Made by a program: the position numbers and the translations under genes. From contig NZ_CP108101.1 of the NCBI RefSeq assembly GCF_036195325.1, forward strand, positions 6,510,001 through 6,574,000: a stretch of DNA of 64,000 nucleotides, written 5' to 3'. Positions 1 through 7,610 of the stretch are shown piece by piece. Under the pieces are notes generated by a model. That model made no database searches. It was not told the DNA's origin and saw only the letters and a program-made list of their open reading frames with translations. The stretch is from Streptomyces sp. NBC_00234 (GTDB lineage Bacteria > Actinomycetota > Actinomycetes > Streptomycetales > Streptomycetaceae). How positions within the stretch are numbered: the stretch's first letter is position 1; each line of letters opens with the position of its first letter.

Positions 1-2085
1 GACGAGGCAGTTCTCCGGCGCCCGGACGGCGGTCACCGGATGCCGCGCGACGGCCGAACCGTCCAGCGGACCCGCCCCCAGCCCCGGCGTCCGCACCAGC
101 ACCGCCGTACGACCGTCGCCCAACGGCTGCGTATGCGCTCCCGAAGGCAGGACATCAGTCGCCTCCGCGTCGAGCTCGATCACTTGATCCCGTTCGTACG
201 GAGACGAGTTGAGGGCCACCATCCCCTCGGGGTCTCCGAGCGAGGTGACCGCCTCGGCGACCAGGTCGGCCAGCTCCGCGCGCACCTCCTCGTACGTGTC
301 ACGCGCCTCGCGATGCACCCACGCGATGGACGAACCGGGCAGGATGTCGTGGAACTGGTGCAGCAGCACGGTCTTCCACACCCGGTCCAGCGCCTCGTAC
401 GGATAGGCGTACCCCGGCGACCTCAGCGCAGCGACCGTTGCCCACAACTCGGCCTCGCGCAACAGGTGTTCGCTGCGACGGTTGCCCTGCTTCGTCTTGG
501 CCTGCGTGGTGTACGTCGCGCGGTGCAGCTCCAGATACAGCTCGCCCGACCAGACCGGGGCCTGGGCCCCGTACTCCTCCTCGGCCGCCGCGAAGAAGGC
601 CGAGGGCTTCTCGACCTCGACCCGGGGCGAACCCTCCAGATCCCGGAGCCGGCGCGCCCGCTCCATCATCTCCCGGGTCGGACCCCCACCGCCGTCGCCC
701 CACCCGAACGGGACCAGCGAGCGGGAGGCCCGCCCTTTCTCGGCGAAGTTCCGCTCCGCGTGCGCGAGTTCACTGGCATGCAGCTGGGAGTTGTACGTGT
801 CCACGGGAGGGAAGTGCGTGAAGACCCGGGTGCCGTCGATGCCCTCCCACCAGAACGTGTGGTGCGGCATCTTGTTCTGCTGGTTCCACGACAGCTTCTG
901 CGTCAGGAACCACCGCACCCCCGCCAGCCGCGCGAGCTGCGGGAACGCCGCCGTGTAGCCGAAGGAGTCCGGCAGCCAGATCTCCTCCGTCTCCACTCCC
1001 AACTCCTGCTCGAAGAAACGCTTTCCGTGCACGAGCTGCCGCGCCAGCGCCTCGCCCCCCGGCATGTTGGCGTCCGACTCCACCCACATCGAACCGACCG
1101 GCGACCACTGCCCGTCCGTCACGGCCTGCTTGATCCGCTCCCAGATGTGCGGCTGGTTCTCCTTCACCCAGGCGTACTGCTGGGCCTGGGAGCACGCGAA
1201 GACCAGCTCCGGGTAGTCCCGGGCCAGCGCGGTGACGTTGGCGAAGGTGCGCGAGGCCTTGCGCACCGTCTCCCGCAGCGGCCACAGCCACGCCGAGTCG
1301 ATGTGGGCGTGCCCCGCCGCCGAGATCCGGTGGGCGCTCGCCGAGGCGGGCCGGGACAGCGCATCGGCAAGCTCCGCCCGGCCCGCCGACGCCGTAGCCG
1401 CCACCTCGTGCAGATCGAGCGCGTCGAGCATCCGCTCCAGCGCCCGCAGGATCTCGTGGTGTCGTGAACGGTCCTCGGGAAGCTCCCGCATCAGCTCGGA
1501 CAACACCTCGATATCCAGGACGAGATGCCAGACCTCCTCGTCGAGAACGGCGAGCTCGGCCGAGGCGAACCGGTAGATCGGACGGTCGCCCGCGGTGGTC
1601 ACGTCCCCCAGGTGGGTCGGCTCGAAGCCCCGCTCCAGCACATAGGGGTTGGACGCCGCCTCCAGGAGCAGTGCGACGGGCTCCCCGCCGGCCGCCTCGG
1701 CCGCGACGAGGAGATGGCGGTTGCGCGGGTGGATGCCCTTGAGGGGGACGCCGTCGGAGTCGTACAGCATCCCCTCCGCCTGGAAGCCCGGGCCGTGACC
1801 GGAGAACCCCGGGTCGACGACCACCTCGACCCGGCGGCCCGCCCACTCCGGGGGCACCTCGCCCGTCAGCCGGAACCAGCTGGTGGACCACGGCCTTCCC
1901 CACTCCGCACCGGCTTCGAAGGGCTCGTACGTCCCCTTCAGCGCCTCCGCCACCGGTACGGGTTCGCCGGGGGCATGCCAGACGGACAGGGCGAGCGGGG
2001 TCCGCGCCGTGTACTGGGCGGGGCGGATGAACTGGTTGAGGGCGCGTTCGAGACGGCCCTCCACCAGTGCGCGGTCGTCGTGCAT
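1..2085 (-). CDS. Alpha-mannosidase, GH38 family (3' end cut by window edge)
   Basis: 695 codons are present and the C-terminus runs off the left edge. The protein carries GH38 hallmarks: the AGHAHIDSAWLWP catalytic-domain motif around residues 255-270 (metal-binding His and Asp), FACSQAQQY, and the LPDSFGYTAAFPQ block. It would hydrolyse terminal alpha-mannosides. No signal peptide is visible, so it is probably cytosolic. The ATG (complement of 2083-2085) is preceded by a GAGGAGCC-like ribosome site. It diverges from the hydroxyproline genes across about 177 bp. The family assignment is firm, but the natural substrate cannot be read from sequence. Confidence 0.93.
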   Translation of the reverse strand, partial: MHDDRALVEGRLERALNQFIRPAQYTARTPLALSVWHAPGEPVPVAEALKGTYEPFEAGAEWGRPWSTSWFRLTGEVPPEWAGRRVEVVVDPGFSGHGPGFQAEGMLYDSDGVPLKGIHPRNRHLLVAAEAAGGEPVALLLEAASNPYVLERGFEPTHLGDVTTAGDRPIYRFASAELAVLDEEVWHLVLDIEVLSELMRELPEDRSRHHEILRALERMLDALDLHEVAATASAGRAELADALSRPASASAHRISAAGHAHIDSAWLWPLRETVRKASRTFANVTALARDYPELVFACSQAQQYAWVKENQPHIWERIKQAVTDGQWSPVGSMWVESDANMPGGEALARQLVHGKRFFEQELGVETEEIWLPDSFGYTAAFPQLARLAGVRWFLTQKLSWNQQNKMPHHTFWWEGIDGTRVFTHFPPVDTYNSQLHASELAHAERNFAEKGRASRSLVPFGWGDGGGGPTREMMERARRLRDLEGSPRVEVEKPSAFFAAAEEEYGAQAPVWSGELYLELHRATYTTQAKTKQGNRRSEHLLREAELWATVAALRSPGYAYPYEALDRVWKTVLLHQFHDILPGSSIAWVHREARDTYEEVRAELADLVAEAVTSLGDPEGMVALNSSPYERDQVIELDAEATDVLPSGAHTQPLGDGRTAVLVRTPGLGAGPLDGSAVARHPVTAVRAPENCLV

Positions 2086-2227
2086 CACGGCTCCTCGGGG
2101 TCGGCACCTGCGGATATCCATGGCTCTACTTCCCCGAAGGGGACGGCGACACCCGCGGGGAAGAGGGGAGTGTTTTGCGGCCCGTGATCCCATGACGACA
2201 CGTCATATTCCGTGCTTTCGCGCACCC

Positions 2228-2262
2228 TTGGCACTCACAGAGCAATGTGACATATTACTGCC
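2228..2262 (+). promoter_or_regulatory. Candidate promoter for a leaderless hydroxyproline operon transcript
   Basis: TTGGCA (2228-2233) and CATATT (2251-2256) are separated by 17 bp. Only six bases (2257-2262) lie between the -10 hexamer and the GTG start of the dehydrogenase gene. No Shine-Dalgarno sequence precedes that GTG, so the transcript probably starts at the initiation codon. The geometry is seen directly; leaderless use is inferred. Confidence 0.55.
2246..2256. promoter_or_regulatory. Candidate GntR operator, TGTGACATATT, overlapping the -10 box
   Basis: TGTGACATAT overlaps the candidate -10 hexamer of the dehydrogenase promoter. It matches the GTGACATGT-type motif found before the deaminase gene (5535-5546) and before the collagenase (9678-9690). 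A bound repressor here would block RNA polymerase. The likely binder is the FCD-type GntR encoded at 8631-9353; this is inferred from position only. Confidence 0.4.
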
Positions 2263-3429
2263 GTGCTCACGAGACACCCCCTGGACGTCGTCATCGTCGG
2301 AGCCGGCGTCGTCGGCGCCGCATGCGCCTACTACGCCACCCGGTCCGGACTCGACGTCGCAGTGGTCGACCGCGGCCCGGTCGCGGGCGGCACCACCGGA
2401 GCGGGCGAGGGAAACCTCCTCGTCTCCGACAAGGAGCCCGGACCCGAACTGGACCTCGCCCTGCTGTCCAGCGCCCTCTGGCAGGAACTCGCCGACGAAC
2501 TGCCGGCGGACATCGAGTTCGAGCGCAAGGGCGGGCTGGTCGTGGCAGCCGGCGAGGCTTCGCTCGCCACGCTCACCGCGACAGCGCGGGGCCAGAACAC
2601 CGCTGGTGTGACGGCGTACCCGGTGACATCACACGGTCTGAAAGACCTCGAACCACACCTGACACCCGGACTCGCGGGCGGCTTCCACTACCCGCAGGAC
2701 GCCCAGGTGCAGCCCGCCCTGGCCGCCGCCCATCTGCTGCGCGCGGCTCGCGATGCCGGGGCGCGGCTGTACGCGGGCGAGGAGGTCGTCGCGGTGCTCA
2801 CCGGCCCCACGGGCGACGTGCGCGGCGTCCGCACCAGCCGGAGAGAACTGCACGCCCCCGCCGTCGTCAACGCCGCCGGTACCTGGGGCGGCGAACTGGC
2901 CGCCCTGGCCGGAGTCGAACTGCCCGTCCTGCCGCGCAGGGGATTCGTCCTCGTCACGGAACCCCTGCCGCGGCTGATCCGGCACAAGGTGTACGCCGCG
3001 GAGTATCTGGGAGACGTGTCCAGCGGATCGGCCGCGCTCCAGACCTCCCCGGTGGTGGAAGGAACGCCGTCCGGCCCCGTACTGATCGGGGCGAGCCGCG
3101 AACGGGTCGGATTCGACCACTCCTTGTCCGTCCCCGCCGTCAGCAGGCTGGCCGCTCAGGCCGCCGCACTGTTCCCGGTCCTGGCCGATGTCCGGGTCAT
3201 GCGCGCCTACCACGGGTTCCGCCCGTACCTGCCCGACCACCTGCCCGCCATCGGGCCCGACCCCCGGGCTCCGGGCCTCTTCCACGCCTGCGGACACGAG
3301 GGCGCGGGCATCGGGCTGGCACCCGCGACGGGACGACTGATCGCCGACGCGCTCCGGGGCGACGCCCCCGTCCTCGATCCGGCGCCGTTCCGGCCCGAAC
3401 GCTTCGACCATTCCCGGGAGGCGGCGTGA
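2263..3429 (+). CDS. FAD-dependent D-amino acid / D-hydroxyproline dehydrogenase, beta-type subunit (DadA/HcnC-like)
   Basis: 388 aa, usual for DadA/sarcosine-oxidase-like enzymes. The N-terminus has the Rossmann FAD motif VVIVGAGVVGAACAYYA (residues about 7-23). The C-terminus has the typical GFRPYLPDHLPAIGPDPRAPGLF and GHEGAGIGLAPATG segments that close the FAD site. In known hydroxyproline clusters this protein pairs with a small ferredoxin-like subunit and an HcnB-like subunit, as the next two genes encode, to oxidise cis-4-hydroxy-D-proline to pyrroline-4-hydroxy-2-carboxylate. The GTG start gives a normal N-terminus and overlaps the next gene by 4 bp. Substrate is inferred from the epimerase and deaminase downstream; D-proline or another D-imino acid remains possible. 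Confidence 0.85.
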   Translation: MLTRHPLDVVIVGAGVVGAACAYYATRSGLDVAVVDRGPVAGGTTGAGEGNLLVSDKEPGPELDLALLSSALWQELADELPADIEFERKGGLVVAAGEASLATLTATARGQNTAGVTAYPVTSHGLKDLEPHLTPGLAGGFHYPQDAQVQPALAAAHLLRAARDAGARLYAGEEVVAVLTGPTGDVRGVRTSRRELHAPAVVNAAGTWGGELAALAGVELPVLPRRGFVLVTEPLPRLIRHKVYAAEYLGDVSSGSAALQTSPVVEGTPSGPVLIGASRERVGFDHSLSVPAVSRLAAQAAALFPVLADVRVMRAYHGFRPYLPDHLPAIGPDPRAPGLFHACGHEGAGIGLAPATGRLIADALRGDAPVLDPAPFRPERFDHSREAA

Positions 3430-3884
3430 ACACCGACGGTGGAGAGTCCGTGCCGCGCACCGAGGCATATGGAGCCCCTGTGACACGTACGCCCGGCCGC
3501 CCGAACGGCAGCCTGCCCGGTCGTGTACTTCGCCGGATTTCCGGGCGCGGGCACGCGGGCACACCCGCACGCGCACGTGACGTTGCCGAACTGGTCGGGG
3601 CGTCGCCGGGAACGGAGTTCGAGCTCTCCTTCGACGGGCGCCCGATCCGCGCCCTGCCCGGACAGAGCATCGCCGCGGCGCTCTGGACGGCCGGCATCCT
3701 GTCCTGGCGCACGACCCGGGTGAACGGGAATCCACGGGGCGCCTTCTGCGGAATCGGATCCTGCTTCGACTGCCTGGCCACGGTCAACGGCCGCCCCAAC
3801 CAGCGGGCCTGCCTGCTGCCCGCACGCCCCGGCGACACGATCACCCCACAGAAGGGCGACGGACATGGCGAACTCCTCCGGTGA
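3426..3884 (+). CDS. Small [2Fe-2S] subunit of the hydroxyproline dehydrogenase (HcnA-like)
   Basis: 152 aa from the GTG that overlaps the upstream stop as GTGA. The first 55 residues are Arg/Gly/Pro-rich and unlike the family, so translation may really begin at the in-frame GTG at 3480. The conserved part starts near FELSFDGRPIRALPGQSIAAAL and includes the plant-type ferredoxin cysteines CGIGSCFDC followed by NQRAC. In HcnABC/LhpBEF-type enzymes this subunit passes electrons between the two flavoproteins. Its 3' end overlaps the next gene by 20 bp, which argues for coupled translation. The ferredoxin assignment is strong; the exact start is not. Confidence 0.82.
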   Translation: MNTDGGESVPRTEAYGAPVTRTPGRPNGSLPGRVLRRISGRGHAGTPARARDVAELVGASPGTEFELSFDGRPIRALPGQSIAAALWTAGILSWRTTRVNGNPRGAFCGIGSCFDCLATVNGRPNQRACLLPARPGDTITPQKGDGHGELLR

Positions 3885-5472
3885 ACCAGGTGTCGAGCGA
3901 CCGGGTCCCCGCGACCGCGAACACCGATCCGGCCGGGAAGAGTTCGGCGATCCCGCGCCGTCCGATCTCCTCGGTCTGCCCGATCCACCCGACCTTGCCG
4001 TCGTGGGCGCCGGGCCCGCAGGCATGACAGCGGCGGTCACCGCAGCCGATCACGGGCTCGACGTGGCTGTCCTCGATGCTGCGGCGGCGACCGGCGGTCA
4101 GTACTACCGCTCCCCGGCCCCCGCCCTCGGCGCCACCCGGCCGGAGGTCCTGCACCACGACTGGGCCGCGTACGAGAGGCTTGCCGGGCGGTTCGAACTG
4201 CACCGACGTGCCGGTCGCATCCGCCATTTCACATGGCACCAGGTATGGGCCGTCGAAAGCACGGGGGACACCTGGACGCTGCACGCGGTCACCGGGCCCG
4301 AGGGGACGGGCAGTGCGGCCCTCGAAGCGCGACATCTGCTGGTGGCGACCGGATCCCACGAGCGCCAACTGCCTTTCCCCGGCTGGACTCTGCCCGGTGT
4401 CGTGGGAGCGGCAGGCGCGCAGGCCATGCTCAAGTCCGGCCTGGCCCTGCCGGGCCGTCGCATCGTCGTCGCGGGCAGCGGACCGCTCCTCCAAGCGGTC
4501 GCGGCCTCCCTGGTGAAGGCGGGCGCAGACGTTCCGCTCCTCGTCGAGGCGGCCGGATACACGGCGTACGCGAAGGCACCGCGCACCTTGGCCGCCAATC
4601 CCGGGAAACTGGCGGAGGGCGCACGCCACGGGGCTGCGCTCCTGCGCCACAAGGTGCGGGTCCTGACCCGCAGTGCGGTGACGGCCGTCCATGGTGGCGA
4701 CCGGGTAGAAGGTGTCACCGTCAGCCGCCTGAACGGAAGTTGGCGTCCGATCCCGGGCTCCGGCCGACACTACGACTGCGATGCCCTCGCCGTGGGACAC
4801 GGGCTCGTACCCCAACTGGAACTCGCCACGGCCCTGGGCTGCGCCACCCGCACCGGCACCGACGGAACGCACGCCCTGGTCCTGGACGAACAGCTGCGGA
4901 CCACGGTGCCCGGAGTGTGGGCCGCAGGTGAGGTCGGCGGTATCGGTGGCGTTGAACTTGCCAGGATCGAGGGTGAGTTGGCGGCGCTCTCGGTGGTCCG
5001 TCATGCGCGAGGGGTAGCGACTTCGAGGGGGCGGGGCCATGGCGGCAGGACCGCCGCCCTGGTCCGGGGCCGTCGCAGAATGCGTGCCTTCGCCGATGTG
5101 ATGGGTGCCGTGCACCGGCCTGGATCCGGCTGGCGGGGATGGCCGGCCGAGGACACCGAGGTCTGCCGGTGCGAGGAGGTCACCGCCGGACGTATTCGCC
5201 GTGCGGTGGACGAACTCGGCGCAGGAGACGCCCGCAGCGTCAAGCTCCTCACCAGGTCAGGAATGGGCTGGTGCCAGGGGCGCACCTGCGGCTTCGCCGT
5301 ACGCGAACTCGCCGGTCCGGAAGATGTTTCCGCAGCCGGCACGACCGCCGACCGCCGACCCTTCGCCTGCCCGGTACCACTGTCCGTACTCGCTGAAGCG
5401 GCTGAAGCGGCTGAAGCGGCTGAGGCGGATCGGGTCGTCGACGGCGGCTGCGCCGGAGAAGTCCGCCCGTAA
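3865..5472 (+). CDS. NAD(P)/FAD oxidoreductase with C-terminal BFD-like [2Fe-2S] domain (HcnB-like alpha subunit)
   Basis: 535 aa. An N-terminal dinucleotide site VVGAGPAGMTAAVTAADHGL (residues about 49-68) is followed by a second GSGPLLQAVAASLVKAG site near 205, giving a two-dinucleotide-binding flavoprotein fold. The C-terminal cysteine set VCRCEEVT and GMGWCQGRTCG marks a BFD-like iron-sulfur domain typical of HcnB and opine/hydroxyproline dehydrogenase alpha subunits. It starts 20 bp inside the preceding gene, so the three dehydrogenase genes form one translationally coupled unit. The last residues carry an Ala-Glu repeat encoded by four 9-bp repeats. About 45 N-terminal residues before the Rossmann motif look unconserved; a later start is possible. 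Confidence 0.86.
   Translation: MANSSGEPGVERPGPRDREHRSGREEFGDPAPSDLLGLPDPPDLAVVGAGPAGMTAAVTAADHGLDVAVLDAAAATGGQYYRSPAPALGATRPEVLHHDWAAYERLAGRFELHRRAGRIRHFTWHQVWAVESTGDTWTLHAVTGPEGTGSAALEARHLLVATGSHERQLPFPGWTLPGVVGAAGAQAMLKSGLALPGRRIVVAGSGPLLQAVAASLVKAGADVPLLVEAAGYTAYAKAPRTLAANPGKLAEGARHGAALLRHKVRVLTRSAVTAVHGGDRVEGVTVSRLNGSWRPIPGSGRHYDCDALAVGHGLVPQLELATALGCATRTGTDGTHALVLDEQLRTTVPGVWAAGEVGGIGGVELARIEGELAALSVVRHARGVATSRGRGHGGRTAALVRGRRRMRAFADVMGAVHRPGSGWRGWPAEDTEVCRCEEVTAGRIRRAVDELGAGDARSVKLLTRSGMGWCQGRTCGFAVRELAGPEDVSAAGTTADRRPFACPVPLSVLAEAAEAAEAAEADRVVDGGCAGEVRP
5392..5427 (+). repeat. Four tandem 9-bp repeats, GCTGAAGCG, in coding sequence
   Basis: Units lie at 5392-5400, 5401-5409, 5410-5418 and 5419-5427; the last reads GCTGAGGCG. 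They are in frame and encode an Ala-Glu-Ala repeat near the C-terminus of the alpha subunit. Copy number could change by slippage without shifting the frame. Confidence 0.95.
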
Positions 5473-5490
5473 GTCCGTGGCAGGCCATTT

Positions 5491-5530
5491 CACGGTCACA
5501 CCTGCTATCGCACGGTCACACCTGCTATCG
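5491..5530 (+). repeat. Two tandem copies of a 20-bp unit before the deaminase gene
   Basis: CACGGTCACACCTGCTATCG occurs at 5491-5510 and again at 5511-5530 with no mismatch. The second copy runs straight into the GTGACATGTCAC palindrome. Placement in the 139-bp gap between two operon genes suggests a regulatory role or a recent tandem duplication. Confidence 0.95.
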
Positions 5531-5534
5531 CAGG

Positions 5535-5546
5535 GTGACATGTCAC
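5535..5546. promoter_or_regulatory. Perfect 12-bp palindrome GTGACATGTCAC, candidate GntR operator
   Basis: The 12 bases are self-complementary and lie 66 bp upstream of the deaminase ATG. FCD-type GntR regulators bind short palindromes of this size. Related sequences occur at 2246-2256 and 9678-9690. A TATAGC sequence at 5553-5558 could be a -10 box, but I see no convincing -35 for it. Confidence 0.5.
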
Positions 5547-5611
5547 ATCTCCTATAGCTGTCTTACCTCTTACCGCTCGCATCTCCCGCACCTCTCGTAC
5601 AAGGAGTCCCG

Positions 5612-6526
5612 ATGCAGACAGACACCGTCCACGCCCCCCGCACCCGCCCCTGGCACGGCGTCATGGTCGCCACCCCTCTTACCCTGCGCGCCGACGGTTC
5701 CGTCGACTTCGATGCCTATGGGGAGCACGTCCGCAACCTCGTCGAGGCAGGCTGCGACGGCGTTGTGCCCAACGGCTCCCTGGGGGAGTACCAGACCCTC
5801 ACCGACGAGGAGCGGGACCAGGTCGTCCGGGTCGCGGTCGACGCGGCCGGCGACGGCGCCAGGGTCATGCCCGGTGTGGCCGCCTATGGCAGCGACGAGT
5901 CCCGTCGTTGGGCCGAACGGGCCGCGGAGGCGGGCGCGGGTTCGGTCCTCCTGTTGCCCCCGAACGGCTACAAGTGCGAGGAGGACGCCGTCCGGGCGCA
6001 CTACGCCGCGGTCGCGGAAGTAGGGGTTCCAGTCGTCGCGTACAACAATCCGTACGACACCAAAGTGGATCTGACCCCCCGACTGCTGGCGCGGCTCCAC
6101 CGCGAGAACAGCATCGTCGCCGTCAAGGAGTTCAGTGGCGACGTCCGCAGGGCCTACGAGATCGCCGAGCAGGCCCCTGGGCTCGATGTGCTCATCGGTG
6201 CCGATGACGTGCTGCTGGAACTGGCGCTCGCAGGAGCCGTCGGATGGATCGCCGGGTGCCCCAACATGCTGCCCACCACCTGCGTCGAGCTGTACCGGGC
6301 CGCTGTGACAGGTGACATGGCAACGGCTCTCCCCCTCTACCGTCAGCTCCACCCGCTGTTGCGCTGGGACTCCAAGCCGGAGTTCGTGCAGGCGATCAAG
6401 GCGTCCATGGATGTCGTCGGACGCCACGGCGGACCCACCAGGCCGCCCCGCTTCCCGCTGTCACCGGAGTCCGCCGCAGCCGTGCGCGCAGCGACCGAGA
6501 AGGCACTCGCCGAAGGCATGAACTGA
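5612..6526 (+). CDS. DHDPS/NAL-family aldolase-lyase, probable pyrroline-4-hydroxy-2-carboxylate deaminase
   Basis: 304 aa. The (beta/alpha)8 dihydrodipicolinate synthase fold is recognisable from VVPNGSLGEYQTLTDEER, the YNNPYD tyrosine region and the Schiff-base lysine in IVAVKEFSGD (K172). A well-placed AAGGAGTCCCG ribosome site precedes the ATG. In hydroxyproline degradation a member of this superfamily deaminates pyrroline-4-hydroxy-2-carboxylate to alpha-ketoglutarate semialdehyde. That role fits its place between the dehydrogenase and the epimerase. Sequence alone does not exclude another keto-acid aldolase function. It has its own upstream repeats and palindrome, so it may be transcribed separately from the dehydrogenase genes. 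Confidence 0.85.
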   Translation: MQTDTVHAPRTRPWHGVMVATPLTLRADGSVDFDAYGEHVRNLVEAGCDGVVPNGSLGEYQTLTDEERDQVVRVAVDAAGDGARVMPGVAAYGSDESRRWAERAAEAGAGSVLLLPPNGYKCEEDAVRAHYAAVAEVGVPVVAYNNPYDTKVDLTPRLLARLHRENSIVAVKEFSGDVRRAYEIAEQAPGLDVLIGADDVLLELALAGAVGWIAGCPNMLPTTCVELYRAAVTGDMATALPLYRQLHPLLRWDSKPEFVQAIKASMDVVGRHGGPTRPPRFPLSPESAAAVRAATEKALAEGMN

Positions 6527-6608
6527 CCATGAACTGACCAACGGGCCTGCAGCGCCGTCGAGGCAGGTGCAGAGCATCCAGACCCAACGGAACACCAGAG
6601 GGGGACCC

Positions 6609-7610
6609 TTGCGGACACGTCACATCTTCCATGCGGTCGACTCACACACCGAAGGCATGCCCACCCGTGTCATCACCGGTGGCATCGGAACCATTCCCGG
6701 CGCCACCATGGCGGAACGGCGCCGCTACTTCCAGAACAACCGGGACGCGGTCCGTACCCTGCTGATGTACGAGCCGCGCGGGCACGCCGCCATGAGTGGG
6801 GCGATTCTTCAGCCGCCCACCCGCCCGGACGCGGATTTCGGCGTCCTCTACATAGAGGTCTCCGGGTTCCTGCCGATGTGCGGCCACGGCACGATCGGTG
6901 TGGCCACCGTCCTCGTGGAGACCGGCATGGTGGAAGTCACCGAGCCCGTCACCACCGTCCGGCTCGACACTCCGGCCGGGCTCGTATCGGTGGACGTGCG
7001 GGTTCAGGACGGCGCGGCCACGTCCGTCACCCTCACCAACGTGCCCGCCTTCTGCGCCGGACTCGACCGCAAGGTGGACGTTCCCGGATACGGCACGCTG
7101 CACTACGACCTCGCCTACGGCGGCAACTTCTACGCGATGCTGCCGCTGTCCGACGTCGGGCTCCCCTTCGAGCGTGCCCGCAAGGACGACATCCTGGCGG
7201 CCGGGCTCGCCCTGATGGACGCGGTGAACGCCACCGATCGCCCCGTGCATCCGGAGGACCCCGACATCAACGGGCTGAAGCACGTGCAGTGGATCGCACC
7301 CGGATCCGATGCCGCACACTCCCGGCACGCCATGGCCATCCACCCCGGGTGGTTCGACCGGTCGCCCTGCGGGACCGGTACGTCGGCCCGGATGGCACAG
7401 CTCCATGCGCGGGGCGAACTCGGTCTGAACACCGACTTCGTCAACGAATCGTTCATCGGTACCTCGTTCACGGGGCGGCTCGTCGAGGAGACCGCCGTCG
7501 CGGGTCTTCCCGCAGTCGTCCCGACCGTGACAGGCCGTGCCTGGATCACCGGGACGGCGCAGTTCTTCCTGGACCCGACCGATCCCTTCCCCGAAGGATT
7601 CCTGCTGTGA
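6609..7610 (+). CDS. Proline racemase family, probable 4-hydroxyproline 2-epimerase
   Basis: 333 aa from a TTG start (LRTRHIFHAVDSHTEGMP) with an AGGGGGA ribosome site just upstream. The family N-terminus begins exactly there, which is why I prefer it over the ATG at 6567. Both catalytic cysteines of racemases/epimerases are present: C91 in PMCGHGTIG and C254 in SPCGTGTSA. Trans-3-hydroxyproline dehydratases of this family replace one of them with Thr or Ser, so epimerisation of trans-4-hydroxy-L-proline to the cis-D form is more likely than dehydration. The stop overlaps the next start by 3 bp. Confidence 0.87.
   Translation: MRTRHIFHAVDSHTEGMPTRVITGGIGTIPGATMAERRRYFQNNRDAVRTLLMYEPRGHAAMSGAILQPPTRPDADFGVLYIEVSGFLPMCGHGTIGVATVLVETGMVEVTEPVTTVRLDTPAGLVSVDVRVQDGAATSVTLTNVPAFCAGLDRKVDVPGYGTLHYDLAYGGNFYAMLPLSDVGLPFERARKDDILAAGLALMDAVNATDRPVHPEDPDINGLKHVQWIAPGSDAAHSRHAMAIHPGWFDRSPCGTGTSARMAQLHARGELGLNTDFVNESFIGTSFTGRLVEETAVAGLPAVVPTVTGRAWITGTAQFFLDPTDPFPEGFLL

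Noticed and set aside
2623..2629. GTGACAT inside the dehydrogenase gene, and another at 6312-6318
   Set aside because: Within coding sequence, no symmetry, and explained by codons; not counted as operators.
6615..6625. ACACGTCACAT at the racemase start
   Set aside because: One mismatch from the operator motif, but it encodes conserved N-terminal residues (RTRHIF).
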